Shown one piece after another: positions 7,487-16,839 of a stretch of 64,000 nt of DNA (positions are counted from its first letter, which is position 1; every line of letters begins with the position of its first letter). Made by a program: the position numbers and the translations under genes. The stretch comes from Patescibacteria group bacterium (GTDB taxonomy: Bacteria; Patescibacteriota; Minisyncoccia; Moranbacterales; GWC2-37-73). The notes beneath the pieces were generated by a model, which was given only the letters and a program-made list of their open reading frames with translations, did not search any database and was not told the DNA's origin. The DNA is taken from the NCBI GenBank assembly GCA_022709545.1, contig JAKLIP010000002.1, forward strand, positions 186,001 through 250,000, written 5' to 3'.

Positions 7487-8833
7487 TTAGTAGTCTTTAA
7501 GCTTTCCTATTGACCTATGCTGCCTGATTTTATCTAGAGCTTTAGCTTCAATTTGACGAATGCGTTCTCGAGTTACTCCGAATTCTTTTCCAACTTCTTC
7601 TAGGGTGTGGGTTACCCCATCTTCAAGTCCGAAACGTATTTTCAAGATTTTTTGTTCACGTGGAGTAAGTTCTCTTAAAACTTCTACCACATGATTTTTT
7701 AAAAGTTTTCTGGAAGCTACCTGATGAGGCATTACAGTTTCAGTGTCTTCAATAAAATCTCCAAGCACACTGTCATCATCACTGTCACCGACTGACGTTT
7801 CCAAGGAAACAGTTTCCTGGGAAATTTTTTGGATATGTCTGATTTTATCCACTTCTAAATTCATTTCGGCAGCTATTTCCTCCGGTAAAGGTTCCCTTCC
7901 TAATTCCTGGACGAGTCTGCGCGTAATCTGGGTATATTTATTTATAGTTTCAACCATATGTACCGGTATGCGTATGGTTCTGGACTGATCAGCTAAAGCG
8001 CGTGTAATTGCCTGGCGTATCCACCAGGTGGCATAAGTAGAAAATTTGTATCCTTTTCTGTAATCAAATTTTTCTACTGCTCTGAAAAGACCTATATTTC
8101 CTTCCTGAATAAGATCAAGCAAAGACAAATTATGAGAACGTCCGACATATTTTTTCGCAATACTGACAACTAAACGTAAATTTGACTCAGTAAGTTTTTG
8201 TTTGGCCGCCAAATCTCCTTTTTCATTAGCTTTAGCCAATTTTATTTCTTCTTCTGATTTTAAAAGTGGAACCCGTCCTATTTCACGAAAATACATTTGA
8301 ACCAAGTCTGATGAACTGTCCTCAACTCCTTCTCCCAGGATAATATCGGCATTTTTATCCTTTTTACTCTTTTCATAAGCTTCGACCTCTTTATCAGTAT
8401 CTATTTTCAACATATCATCAGAAACGACAACTTTTATGCCGGCAGTTTCAAGTTTTTCATATAAATTTTCCAATTCATCCAATTCTTCTTCGATTTCTGG
8501 GATAAGATGGATTATTTCATCTTCAGTCACAAATCCTCGCTGCTTTCCGCGTGCAATCAACTCAGCCACTACATCCATGCCTTCTGGCTGAATTTCTTTC
8601 GATTTTATTGTTAATTTTTTATTTTTAGATTTCTTTTTAGTCAGAATATCTTTTTTCTTTGATTTTGTTTTTGATTTTACTTTCTTAGCATTTTTAGGTT
8701 TTTTCTTTAATTTTATAGATACCTTTTTCCGTAAGGATCTTTTAAGTTTTCCTGATTTTATTTTTTTAGCCTTGCGTATAATATGTTTCTTTAACACTTT
8801 CTTCTTGCTTTTCTTTTTTTGTGTTCTTTTCAT
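7487..8833 (-). CDS. rpoD: primary RNA polymerase sigma factor
   Basis: A 448-residue sigma-70 that directs RNA polymerase to promoters. Region 1.1-like sequence lies at about 88-145 and region 1.2 at 175-205. Region 2 is at about 218-292, with the [20 protein letters not shown] core. Regions 3 and 4 follow; region 4 carries the helix-turn-helix [20 protein letters not shown]. The first 80 residues are unusual, with about 38 lysines, ahead of region 1.1. It follows dnaG, an arrangement like the classical dnaG-rpoD pair, but a terminator-like hairpin separates them. Confidence 0.95.
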   Translation of the reverse strand: MKRTQKKKSKKKVLKKHIIRKAKKIKSGKLKRSLRKKVSIKLKKKPKNAKKVKSKTKSKKKDILTKKKSKNKKLTIKSKEIQPEGMDVVAELIARGKQRGFVTEDEIIHLIPEIEEELDELENLYEKLETAGIKVVVSDDMLKIDTDKEVEAYEKSKKDKNADIILGEGVEDSSSDLVQMYFREIGRVPLLKSEEEIKLAKANEKGDLAAKQKLTESNLRLVVSIAKKYVGRSHNLSLLDLIQEGNIGLFRAVEKFDYRKGYKFSTYATWWIRQAITRALADQSRTIRIPVHMVETINKYTQITRRLVQELGREPLPEEIAAEMNLEVDKIRHIQKISQETVSLETSVGDSDDDSVLGDFIEDTETVMPHQVASRKLLKNHVVEVLRELTPREQKILKIRFGLEDGVTHTLEEVGKEFGVTRERIRQIEAKALDKIRQHRSIGKLKDY

Positions 8834-8900
8834 AATTTAAAAAATATATTATGGAATATATTCCTATTCCACTGAAGATTAAGTTTCAACAAACAAACAT

Positions 8901-8926
8901 CAAAAACCGGGCTGACCCAGTTTTTG
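8901..8926 (-). terminator. terminator between dnaG and rpoD
   Basis: An 11-bp hairpin (8901-8911 with 8916-8926, loop CTGA) bounded by A and T tracts, four bases beyond the dnaG stop. It should reduce read-through from dnaG into rpoD. The stem has one mismatch or G-U position. Confidence 0.7.
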
Positions 8927-8930
8927 TTTT

Positions 8931-10736
8931 CTATTGAATCTCTTGAGAAAGTTTAGTAAACTCGCTCATTAATTTGGCAAGGGTTTCTTTATCGCCCTTG
9001 TTTTCAGCTTTCTCGATTTCCTTTATAATACTACGGATTTTTTCTTTTTGCAATTCTCTATTATATTCAACCATATATCCATCTGCTAATTTTTTAAGCT
9101 CTTCCTCTGTTTGTTCGACTATTTCTTCCTGTGCGAAGCGGTACTTTGTTTCAAAATAAATCCTGCGCAGTTTTTCCACAATCTGGTCATCTTCAATTAT
9201 TGTAAGCATTTTATCGAAAGAAAACTCAGCCTCTGGACCTTTCTTAAGCACGAACCACAATAGTTCATCATTTTTAATACTTTCATTTTCTCTTTCTTTT
9301 TCAAATATTCCTTTCCATATTTCGCTACTGCTTAAAATAACTCCTATTAATGATTCACTTATTAAATCACTGCGTTTCTGAAAGGATGATTTTTTTTCTG
9401 TCTGTTCGCTTTCATATCCAGCGTATTCCCTGGGAATAGCAACAACTTCTTTTAATACATTGTTTATTACATTTTCTTCCACATCAAGCTCATGCGAGAT
9501 TTTCTTTACCCAATGTGATTTTTCTATTTTATTTTCAATATGTGAAACATGTGCCAGAATTTCTTTGGCAATACCATTCTTGCCACTGGCTGAATTTTTA
9601 TCATATTTTTTCAAGATTAAATTGAAAAAATATTCCATAGCTCCGACTGATTCTTTAACCGCTTTTAATAAAAGCTGCGGGTCTTTTTTAACCACATCAG
9701 CCGCATCTTTTCCATCAGACAAGGCGACTATTTTTACCTTCATGTCTTTCTCAAAACACAAGTCTGCACTTTTCTCTGCAGCCTGTTGCCCGGCACTGTC
9801 CATATCAAAAAGCATGGCCAGATTCTGGGAATATCTTTTAAGCATTATAATCTGATCGGCAGTCAAGGCTATCCCAGAAACTGCAACTGCGTTTTGAATT
9901 CCTGCTTGGGAAGCCGCAATAACGTCCATATTCCCTTCCACTAAAAGCGTATAATTTTTATTTTTTATTTCATTCTTCGCATGCGAGATACCATAAAGAG
10001 CCTTGCTTTTATGATAAACTGCTGTTTCTGGAGTATTCACGTATTTTGCCTGTGATTCATCTCCTCCTGGAGCTACCCTGGCCGAAAAACCAATCACATT
10101 TCCAAAAATATCCTGAATAGGAAAAATTATCCTATCCCTAAATCGATCATAATAATTAGCTTCCAGTTTGTGGCTTTTAGCTTCGTTAGACTTTTCTACC
10201 AAAAGACCGGTTTTATTTATTTCATCAATTTTATAACCTCTTTCTATCAAAAAATTTAGGATATTTATCCACCCCTCCGGAGCATAACCTAAACGGAATT
10301 TTTTAATGCTTTCTTCGGTCAGCCCGCGATCGTAAAGATATTTTAGTATTTTGTCTTTTCCTGCTCCTTTCCAAAGCTGTGTTTCATAAAACTTAGTCCC
10401 AAGTTCTAGAATTTCTAAAATTCTTTTTTTATTATCTGTATCTTGTGATTTATATTCTTCCAGCTCTACTCCGGCTTTTTCTGCCAGCATTTTCAAGGCT
10501 TCTCTAAATTCAATACTTTCTATCTCTTGAATAAAAGTTAAAACATCCCCACCCTTAGTACAGCCAAAGCAATGAAAGATCTGTTTTTCTTCATTAACCG
10601 TGAAAGAAGGAGTTTTTTCATGATGAAAAGGACATAAGCCTTTCCAGTTTGCGCCTGCTTTTGTTAGACGGACATATTCGCCGACTACATCAACGATATT
10701 AAGTCTCGATTTTATTTCTTCTACATTTTTATTCAT
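8931..10736 (-). CDS. dnaG: DNA primase
   Basis: A 601-residue primase that makes RNA primers at the replication fork. The N-terminal CHC2 zinc finger uses C35, H38, C56 and C59. The Toprim domain follows (LLVEGNMDV near 265 and the FDMDSAG metal site near 315). The C-terminal helical region, which binds the replicative helicase in known primases, is Glu/Lys-rich and poorly conserved. Length is normal. The tRNA-Ser gene lies 43 bases upstream. Confidence 0.95.
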   Translation of the reverse strand: MNKNVEEIKSRLNIVDVVGEYVRLTKAGANWKGLCPFHHEKTPSFTVNEEKQIFHCFGCTKGGDVLTFIQEIESIEFREALKMLAEKAGVELEEYKSQDTDNKKRILEILELGTKFYETQLWKGAGKDKILKYLYDRGLTEESIKKFRLGYAPEGWINILNFLIERGYKIDEINKTGLLVEKSNEAKSHKLEANYYDRFRDRIIFPIQDIFGNVIGFSARVAPGGDESQAKYVNTPETAVYHKSKALYGISHAKNEIKNKNYTLLVEGNMDVIAASQAGIQNAVAVSGIALTADQIIMLKRYSQNLAMLFDMDSAGQQAAEKSADLCFEKDMKVKIVALSDGKDAADVVKKDPQLLLKAVKESVGAMEYFFNLILKKYDKNSASGKNGIAKEILAHVSHIENKIEKSHWVKKISHELDVEENVINNVLKEVVAIPREYAGYESEQTEKKSSFQKRSDLISESLIGVILSSSEIWKGIFEKERENESIKNDELLWFVLKKGPEAEFSFDKMLTIIEDDQIVEKLRRIYFETKYRFAQEEIVEQTEEELKKLADGYMVEYNRELQKEKIRSIIKEIEKAENKGDKETLAKLMSEFTKLSQEIQ

Positions 10737-10779
10737 ATTTTCAGACTAAAGAACTTTAGAGAAAAAAGCAAACAATTAG

Positions 10780-10866
10780 CGGAGAGAGAGGGATTCGAAC
10801 CCTCGATACCGTTTCCAGTATGCCACCTTTCCAAGGTGGTGCACTCGACCACTATGCGACCTCTCC
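10780..10866 (-). tRNA. tRNA-Ser (GGA)
   Basis: A class II tRNA on the minus strand with an acceptor stem starting GGAGAGG, anticodon loop TTGGAAA (anticodon GGA), a long variable arm (ATACTGGAAACGGTAT) and T-loop TTCGAAT. The discriminator is G, and no CCA is encoded. It lies 18 bases after pyk and 43 before dnaG, so it may be processed out of a common transcript. Confidence 0.95.
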
Positions 10867-10884
10867 TTATTTTTGGTTTAAAAG

Positions 10885-12288
10885 TTAAATTAATTTCATT
10901 TTTTCCCCTTGTGGCGTGTTCCCAGCAATTCTGATAATTTCCTCCTTTTTATCCAGATTTTTTGCCTTCATCATGGCTTCCAGCATTTGCTTGGGTTTAT
11001 CCTGGCTAGTATAATAACCTTCAACACCCCAGAGGAGGGATAGCTGATTATATGTCTTTTTGTTATTAGTTGCAACTAGAAGTGGCTTTTCTAAACGGAA
11101 ATGGGAAATGAGGCGTGCCGTAAATCCAGAAAAACTGGCCACCGCAATGCCCTTTATTTTCTTATCTTTTACTAATTTATATGTATTTTTTATGAAAGAA
11201 TTAAATTCTTCTTCATTTCTTAATTTAAGCAAGTGATCGACATTATCATAAGGAGAAGCTTCCGTGTTTTCAATAATTTCCTTCATAATCTTTACGCTCT
11301 CTACCGGATATTTACCACTGGCTGATTCTCCACTAAGCATGACGGCATCAACATGATCGATGACTGCATTAGTCACATCACTGACTTCGGCCCGTGTTGG
11401 ACGCGGATTTTCAATCATAGAATTCATCATCTGTGTCGCCATAATTACCGGCTTCATATTTTGCAGGCTTTTACCCACGATTTCTTTCTGAAAAACTCCG
11501 ACCTTACTTTCATCCATTTCAATTCCCAAATCCCCACGAGCTACCATTACTACATCAGCATGAGCAACAATATCTTCTAGATTTTTAATAGCCTCCTTGC
11601 GCTCGATTTTTGCTACTATTTGCGGAAGATTTTCAGTACGTCCGAGAATTTTTTCAATTCTACTTCGAAGATTTTCAATATCCATTCCGGAACTCACAAA
11701 TGACATGGCTACAAAATCAACTTCATTTTCAAGAGAAAAATCCAGATCCTTTTCATCTTTTTCGGTAATTGGATCAATATGTAATTTTGCATCCGGAATA
11801 TTAATACCTTTATGATTTTTAATAATTCCTCCATCAATAACTTCTGCTAATAAAATATTATTATCTTTTTCGCGAACAACAACTTTCATTAATCCGTCTT
11901 CAATTAAAATCTCATTACCTACTTCAATATCATCAATAATGTTTGGTATGTCCAATAAAAAGCATTGTTTATCTTGTATTCTATGTCTTACATCTTTGAC
12001 TTTTTCAATATCACTTACTGCAATTTTATCGCCAGTATTTATTTCAACTTCAGCCTCCACTAATGTGCGTATGCGCGGTCCTTGCAAATCAGCCATTATT
12101 CCTACTGGTTTTTGCATTTCTTCTGAAAGTTCACGGACGATCTTGATAACGTCTCTATGCCACTCATAACTTCCATGTGAAAAATTAAGACGTGCCACGT
12201 CCATACCAGCCTCAATCATATCTCTTATTACTTCCTTTTTATCAGAGACAAGCCCTAAAGTAGCTACAATTTTTGTGTGTTTTTTCAT
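10885..12288 (-). CDS. pyk: pyruvate kinase
   Basis: A 467-residue enzyme converting phosphoenolpyruvate and ADP to pyruvate and ATP, the last ATP-yielding step of glycolysis. It opens with TKIVATLG and RLNFSHG, carries MADLQGPRIRT near residue 65, the catalytic Lys region (IVAKIERKEA) and the metal site ARGDLGIEM near 255. The C-terminal domain is short and ends without the PEP-utilising extension seen in some bacteria. Together with gpmI in this window it supports a glycolytic energy metabolism. Confidence 0.95.
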   Translation of the reverse strand: MKKHTKIVATLGLVSDKKEVIRDMIEAGMDVARLNFSHGSYEWHRDVIKIVRELSEEMQKPVGIMADLQGPRIRTLVEAEVEINTGDKIAVSDIEKVKDVRHRIQDKQCFLLDIPNIIDDIEVGNEILIEDGLMKVVVREKDNNILLAEVIDGGIIKNHKGINIPDAKLHIDPITEKDEKDLDFSLENEVDFVAMSFVSSGMDIENLRSRIEKILGRTENLPQIVAKIERKEAIKNLEDIVAHADVVMVARGDLGIEMDESKVGVFQKEIVGKSLQNMKPVIMATQMMNSMIENPRPTRAEVSDVTNAVIDHVDAVMLSGESASGKYPVESVKIMKEIIENTEASPYDNVDHLLKLRNEEEFNSFIKNTYKLVKDKKIKGIAVASFSGFTARLISHFRLEKPLLVATNNKKTYNQLSLLWGVEGYYTSQDKPKQMLEAMMKAKNLDKKEEIIRIAGNTPQGEKMKLI

Positions 12289-12320
12289 ATAAGATATTTT
12301 TGTGTTTATACAGTAATATT

Positions 12321-12352
12321 ATAACAAAACAAGCAACCCGGAAAGGCTGCTT
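12321..12352 (-). terminator. terminator of the 186-aa membrane protein gene
   Basis: On the minus strand, AAGCAGCC and GGTTGCTT (12331-12352) form an 8-bp stem with one G-U, followed by a T-rich GTTTTGTTAT tract. It lies 20 bases past the stop at 12372. Confidence 0.65.
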
Positions 12353-12371
12353 GCTGTCAGAATGAAAAAAC

Positions 12372-12932
12372 TTAGTTTTTATAAAGTTCTTTAACCTGAA
12401 ATAAAATGTACCAACCAATAATTGCTCCTATAATTCCGCTTATGATACCTGCTACAGAAATTATACTTCCAATCAAGCTTACGATACTGGCGTAAAAAAC
12501 CAATTTCCATCCTCCCTTGGTTCGCTTAAATAATCCCGGTACAGCAATAAGTTCCATAACAACTACCACTATAGAAATTACGAGGGAAATAAGAGCAAGA
12601 AATCCGAATCCATGGCCAATCGCATAACCAACCATTGCAAAAGGAGCTAAAACAGTAGAAAGACCCAATGCTAATAAAATTCCTGGAATTGCAATAATAG
12701 CAAAAATGATAATTAGATACGGAGCAACCTTAACAATAAATTCTTTGCCACCAGCTGGAATCGCAAAGGGAGCCTTTTTTACTAAATATTCTTCTAAAAA
12801 AGCTTCGAATTGTGAAATATCTCCTTTCACGCTTTTTTGTTCAACTTTTGGTTCAGACGCAGGCGCAGATTTTTTAGCTTGTTCTTGAGACTCTTGTTTT
12901 GGAGCCTCTGTTTTTTGTGTGTTTTCTTCCAT
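12372..12932 (-). CDS. membrane protein with charged N-terminal tail
   Basis: A 186-residue protein. Residues 1-45 are a low-complexity Glu/Lys/Pro/Ala tail, then a short amphipathic stretch, then about four hydrophobic segments (about 65-90, 93-128, 145-165, 168-182). It has no signal peptide or known catalytic motif. The shape resembles small membrane proteins common in CPR genomes, whose function is unknown. It ends with its own terminator and appears to be a single-gene unit. Confidence 0.65.
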   Translation of the reverse strand: MEENTQKTEAPKQESQEQAKKSAPASEPKVEQKSVKGDISQFEAFLEEYLVKKAPFAIPAGGKEFIVKVAPYLIIIFAIIAIPGILLALGLSTVLAPFAMVGYAIGHGFGFLALISLVISIVVVVMELIAVPGLFKRTKGGWKLVFYASIVSLIGSIISVAGIISGIIGAIIGWYILFQVKELYKN

Positions 12933-13020
12933 AAGTTTAATTTTTAAAAGATTATATTTTTAACTTATCTTTTTATATTCTATCATATTTACTAAAATAA
13001 TAATAGCTATTAAAATGTCC

Positions 13021-13482
13021 CTATTTTAAGCCAATTTGCTCTATTTCCCTCATGATTTCTTCAGGAATCGGATTTTTTTCCGGACTCACTCCAGGATACC
13101 GCCAAGCTGAAATTATTGTGATTTTTTTATTTGAATTTATTTTATTTTGTAATTCTTTTAATTTTGAATTCTGCGTTGTTACTTTATTTTTTATTTTTTG
13201 ATTTTTCGTTTGGTACATTACCCAAACTTCCTGACTCCATTTTTCTTGTTCGCCATCATCGTTAAACGAACGATTCCATATTGAAGGTTTTTTATTTCTT
13301 TTAATATTTCCAACTGGAATCATAACTGCTACTGTATTTTCTGCAATTCCGGTTTCAATTCTTTGCGGTTTTCGAATCACACCCAAAACTTTTTGCTCAG
13401 AAAGCCCGTAATAATGCATTTTTTCCTGGACGTGCTGCGTCCAAAAATATTTATCCGTATTTTTCGGCTTTTTCCATTGCAT
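13021..13482 (-). CDS. hypothetical protein, DUF4258-like
   Basis: A 153-residue soluble protein. The first 50 residues (FWTQHVQEKMHYYGLSEQKVLGVIRKPQRI) resemble the compact DUF4258 fold, in which a His/Met helix precedes a short beta sheet. A lysine-rich linker and a conserved-looking SAWRYPGVSPEKNPIPEEI tail follow. It starts only 3 bases after htpX and is probably cotranscribed with it and lemA. Some DUF4258 relatives are toxin-like RNases, but no such role is shown here. Confidence 0.55.
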   Translation of the reverse strand: MQWKKPKNTDKYFWTQHVQEKMHYYGLSEQKVLGVIRKPQRIETGIAENTVAVMIPVGNIKRNKKPSIWNRSFNDDGEQEKWSQEVWVMYQTKNQKIKNKVTTQNSKLKELQNKINSNKKITIISAWRYPGVSPEKNPIPEEIMREIEQIGLK

Positions 13483-13485
13483 ATC

Positions 13486-14379
13486 CTAAACAGACATTCC
13501 CCGTAGAGCCTTTACTCTATCTTCAATAGGAGGATGGGTTAAGAATAATTTAGAAACTTTTTTCCCCTTAAAAGGATTAGAAATATAAAGATGGGCTGTG
13601 GCACGATTGGCAGCCTCTAGCGGTTCCTGATCAACTGAAATTTTTTCCAAAGCGCGCGCCAAGCCTTCAGGATGCCGCGTAAGAAGTGCTCCTGAAGCAT
13701 CGGCTAAAAATTCTCTTTTTCGTGAAATAGCCAATTGCATTAGCATGGCTGCAATTGGAGCTAAAATTGAAAGAACAACAGCTATAAGTATCAAAATTGC
13801 ACGTAGTTGACTCCCTCCCTCACTATCACGTGATTTACCGCCAAAAAAAGCCCAGTGACGAAACCAATCAGCTAAAAGAGTTATAAAACCAACTAAAACA
13901 ACAATGACTGTGGAAAGAAGAATGTCTCGGTTACCAATATGGGAAAGTTCATGCGCAATTACTCCTTCTAGCTCGACCTTTTCCAATTTCTGTATTATTC
14001 CGGTTGTCAGACAAATTACTCCATGTTTCGGATCCCTCCCTGTTGCAAAAGCATTTGGAGCACTGTCTTCTATGATATATATTTTCGGCATCGGTAGCCC
14101 AGCTGTAATGCAAAGATTTTCCACGATATGAAATATTTCCCGATTATTATCATGGCTTATTTCTTTAGCCCTGCTCATTCCCAGCACTATTTTATCACTC
14201 CACCAATATGAACCGAAACTCATTAAAATTGAAAATATTACAGCACCATAAAGAATAGAGCTGTTGCCCATCGCTCCCGCGAAAACGTACCCAACTCCAA
14301 TCACAAACACGAGAAAACCGGTGATATATATCCAAGTTAAACGGATATTTTTATCCGCTTGATTATAAAGTGTAGACAT
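13486..14379 (-). CDS. htpX: HtpX-like membrane metalloprotease
   Basis: A 297-residue M48-family zinc protease that degrades damaged membrane proteins. It has four probable transmembrane segments (about 14-34, 38-58, 152-172, 190-212). The zinc motif HELSH is at residues 143-147, with the third ligand probably in REFLAD near 228. It lies 2 bases after lemA; lemA-htpX pairing is common in bacteria. The small DUF4258-like gene follows. Confidence 0.9.
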   Translation of the reverse strand: MSTLYNQADKNIRLTWIYITGFLVFVIGVGYVFAGAMGNSSILYGAVIFSILMSFGSYWWSDKIVLGMSRAKEISHDNNREIFHIVENLCITAGLPMPKIYIIEDSAPNAFATGRDPKHGVICLTTGIIQKLEKVELEGVIAHELSHIGNRDILLSTVIVVLVGFITLLADWFRHWAFFGGKSRDSEGGSQLRAILILIAVVLSILAPIAAMLMQLAISRKREFLADASGALLTRHPEGLARALEKISVDQEPLEAANRATAHLYISNPFKGKKVSKLFLTHPPIEDRVKALRGMSV

Positions 14380-14381
14380 AA

Positions 14382-14933
14382 TTAAAACTCGACTTTAACA
14401 GCTTCTTTTTCGCCTTCTTCAGCTTCAAAAAATTCACGCTTAGTAAGATTCATCATTCCAGCAATAATATTGCTTGGAACTGTTTCGATCTTAATATTGA
14501 AGTCTCTAACATTGCCATTGTAAAATCTGCGAGCAGCCTGAATTTTGTCTTCCGTATCAGTTAGCTCTCTTTGTAGCTCTAGAAAATTTTGATTGGCTTT
14601 AAGATCTGGATAATTCTCAGCCACTGCAAACAATGATTTTAGTGTTCCACTCAGCACATTTTCCGCTTGTTCTTTTTGAGCAGGAGTTTCAGCTCCCATA
14701 GCAGCTGCACGAGCTTCAGTAACTTTTTCAAAAAGCTCTCTTTCATGTGTCGCATAACCCTTAACAGTACTAACTAAATTTGGAATAAGATCATATCTGC
14801 GTTTAAGTTGAACATCGATATCACTCCAAGCCTCATCTACGCGATTTTTTAATGTTATCAGCCCATTGTAAATTCCGATACCTGCTACAACCAAAAAAGC
14901 TGCAACGATTAAAATAATTATTCCAATACTCAT
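14382..14933 (-). CDS. lemA: LemA family protein
   Basis: A 183-residue protein with one N-terminal transmembrane helix (about 4-24) and a helical bundle facing outward. Family motifs are visible: NRVDEAWSDIDVQLKRRYDL, then LIPNLVSTVKGYA, and RRFYNGNVRDFN near the C-terminus. Its biochemical role is not established. It is directly upstream of htpX, suggesting they work together in membrane quality control. Confidence 0.9.
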   Translation of the reverse strand: MSIGIIILIVAAFLVVAGIGIYNGLITLKNRVDEAWSDIDVQLKRRYDLIPNLVSTVKGYATHERELFEKVTEARAAAMGAETPAQKEQAENVLSGTLKSLFAVAENYPDLKANQNFLELQRELTDTEDKIQAARRFYNGNVRDFNIKIETVPSNIIAGMMNLTKREFFEAEEGEKEAVKVEF

Positions 14934-15029
14934 ATTTTTTTATCATTTAAAGTTGTAAAGAAATTTATATTTACCGCTTAAATGATTGGATTTATTAATA
15001 TATTTATTATACCACCAACTTAAAAATCA

Positions 15030-15038
15030 TGCTATAAT
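15030..15038 (+). promoter_or_regulatory. extended -10 element for the DUF212 gene
   Basis: TGCTATAAT at 15030-15038 is a perfect extended -10, 31 bases before the ATG at 15070. No good -35 is visible, as expected for extended -10 promoters. Confidence 0.55.
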
Positions 15039-15069
15039 TTAACCAGTAAGAAAATAATACAAAAAAAAT

Positions 15070-15510
15070 ATGAAATTTATTACTTCCTATGCCATTTTTC
15101 TTATTCCTGTTTTTGTCGGTATTATTACACAAGCCATCAAATTTATAATTTATAGCACAAAACATGGTTGGGATATTCGTTACCTTTTTACTCATGGACA
15201 CATGCCATCGGCTCATACGGCCTTTGCAATTTCTCTAGTAACATCAGTAGGCTATTTTGAAGGTTTCCACTCTGGTTCATTTGCTGTAACTTTTGCACTA
15301 GCATTTATTATTATTGACGATGCGACAAGAATACGCATGTACCTGGGAGACCAGGGACGTTACCTTAATATGCTCATACAGCAACTTAATTTCGATGAGA
15401 GCAAGTTTCCTCGCTTGAAAGAACGAACGGGGCACAGAACTAGTGAGGTTATTGTCGGTGCAATTTTAGGATTTGTTTTCACTTTAGTTTTTATAAGCCT
15501 GCTAGCTTAA
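15070..15510 (+). CDS. divergent PAP2 family (DUF212/YuiD) membrane protein
   Basis: A 146-residue integral membrane protein related to phosphatidic-acid phosphatase/haloperoxidase folds. The diagnostic motifs are GHMPSAHTA at about 43-51 and RTGHRTSEV near 121-129. Its likely substrate is a lipid phosphate, but activity is unproven for this family. It is divergent from lemA, and its 3' end overlaps the convergent murE gene by 9 bases. Confidence 0.85.
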   Translation: MKFITSYAIFLIPVFVGIITQAIKFIIYSTKHGWDIRYLFTHGHMPSAHTAFAISLVTSVGYFEGFHSGSFAVTFALAFIIIDDATRIRMYLGDQGRYLNMLIQQLNFDESKFPRLKERTGHRTSEVIVGAILGFVFTLVFISLLA

Positions 15511-16746
15511 ACTTTCTAATTCTTCCTCTATAATTCTCCTATCATTCCAAGGAATTCTTTTTTTACCAACCGCCATGGTTTCTTCCGCCCCTTTGCCAGT
15601 TACGATAACAAAATCGCCCTCTTTCGATAAAATCAGGGCTTTTTTAATTGCTTCTTTTCTATCTAAAATTTTCCAAAACTTTTCTCCTTCAATTTTGTTT
15701 CTAATCCCTGAAGCAACTTCATCAATTACTCTAATCGGATTCTCATTATATGGATCTTCGTTAGTAACAATTATATAATCAGCGTATTTTGAAACTATTT
15801 CTCCCATTATCGGCCTCTTGCCGCGGTCTCTTTCACCGCAAGAACCAAACACGGCAATAATCTTAGATCTTGAGGTATTGATATGATTTATTAATTGGTA
15901 GAGTTTTTCTAAAGAATCCGGAGTTACCGCATAGTCAATAATAATATTAATCTTTCTTTTATTCGGGATATTTTCCATTCTACCTGGCACTAGTTTTATT
16001 TTTTCTAAGGAATTTTTTATTATTTCCATGTTTATTTCTTCAGAAATGCCCACACAGATAGCCGCCAGTGCATTTTCTATATTAAATTCTCCTAGCAATT
16101 TTAAATTTATTTCTGTATTTTTAACCGAAAATTTAGTTCCTGATGGATTTAATGATATATTTTTCGCTAAAATATCAGCTTTATTGTTTTTTAATGAATA
16201 AGTAATTTTTTTGCCAGTAGAAATGTTTAAAAATTCTCCCGGATTTTCCATATCTAAATTTATAATTGCATTATTGGCCTTTTTAAATAATTCTGATTTA
16301 ACCTTTCTGTATTCTTTCATTGTCTTATGGTAGTCTAGGTGCTCCCTGGTGACATTAGTAATAACAGCAGTTTCATATTTAACACCCCATACTCTATATT
16401 GATCAAGGGAATGCGAAGAAGTCTCCAAAACCAAATATTTACAACCTGCCTGAACTGATTTTTTTATAAATTTCTGTACAGCAAAAGAAGAGAGTGTTGT
16501 AAATTTTGTTTTATTAACCCATTCTTCACTGCCTAATTTAAAATTTATGGTTGAGGCAACTGCCGTTTTAAACCCATTTTCTTCTAAAATTTTAGCAATC
16601 ATTTGCACAGTGGTTGTTTTTCCATTGGTTCCTGTCACGCCAATTATTTTTATCCTATGCGATGGAAAGCCATACAAAAAATTAGCCATAATCGCCTGAC
16701 TCAGATGATAGACATTTTTTATAGATTGTGGGATTATTTTTTTCAT
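15502..16746 (-). CDS. murE: UDP-MurNAc-tripeptide synthetase-like Mur ligase
   Basis: A 414-residue ATP-dependent amide ligase adding the third residue of the peptidoglycan stem peptide. The P-loop GTNGKTTT is at 39-46, so the usual N-terminal UDP-binding domain of about 90 residues is largely missing. The central domain has TNVTREHLDYH. In the C-terminal domain the position of the DNPR motif, whose Arg binds diaminopimelate, reads EDPYNENP. This argues against a standard mDAP enzyme. A -10-like TATAAT lies just upstream (16757-16762). The 3' end overlaps the convergent DUF212 gene. Confidence 0.8.
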   Translation of the reverse strand: MKKIIPQSIKNVYHLSQAIMANFLYGFPSHRIKIIGVTGTNGKTTTVQMIAKILEENGFKTAVASTINFKLGSEEWVNKTKFTTLSSFAVQKFIKKSVQAGCKYLVLETSSHSLDQYRVWGVKYETAVITNVTREHLDYHKTMKEYRKVKSELFKKANNAIINLDMENPGEFLNISTGKKITYSLKNNKADILAKNISLNPSGTKFSVKNTEINLKLLGEFNIENALAAICVGISEEINMEIIKNSLEKIKLVPGRMENIPNKRKINIIIDYAVTPDSLEKLYQLINHINTSRSKIIAVFGSCGERDRGKRPIMGEIVSKYADYIIVTNEDPYNENPIRVIDEVASGIRNKIEGEKFWKILDRKEAIKKALILSKEGDFVIVTGKGAEETMAVGKKRIPWNDRRIIEEELESLS

Positions 16747-16785
16747 ATCTATGCTAATTATAACCTAGGTGTAAATAAAATGGAA

Positions 16786-16815
16786 AATGGCTTGCAGAAT
16801 AATCAACAAGCCATT
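16786..16815 (-). terminator. terminator after the HD hydrolase gene
   Basis: AATGGCTTG (16786-16794) and CAAGCCATT (16807-16815) form a perfect 9-bp stem between the HD gene stop and murE, with a T-rich tract on the minus-strand side. Confidence 0.6.
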
Positions 16816-16839
16816 ATGTTTATTTATTTTTATAAAAAA

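Noticed and set aside
7307-7513. Plus-strand ORF of 68 residues over tRNA-Asn
   Set aside because: It reads through the tRNA gene and its promoter and overlaps the end of rpoD; it is a shadow.
15007-15216. Minus-strand ORF opposite the DUF212 gene
   Set aside because: It lies antisense to a clearly conserved membrane protein, and its composition is that of a reverse complement.
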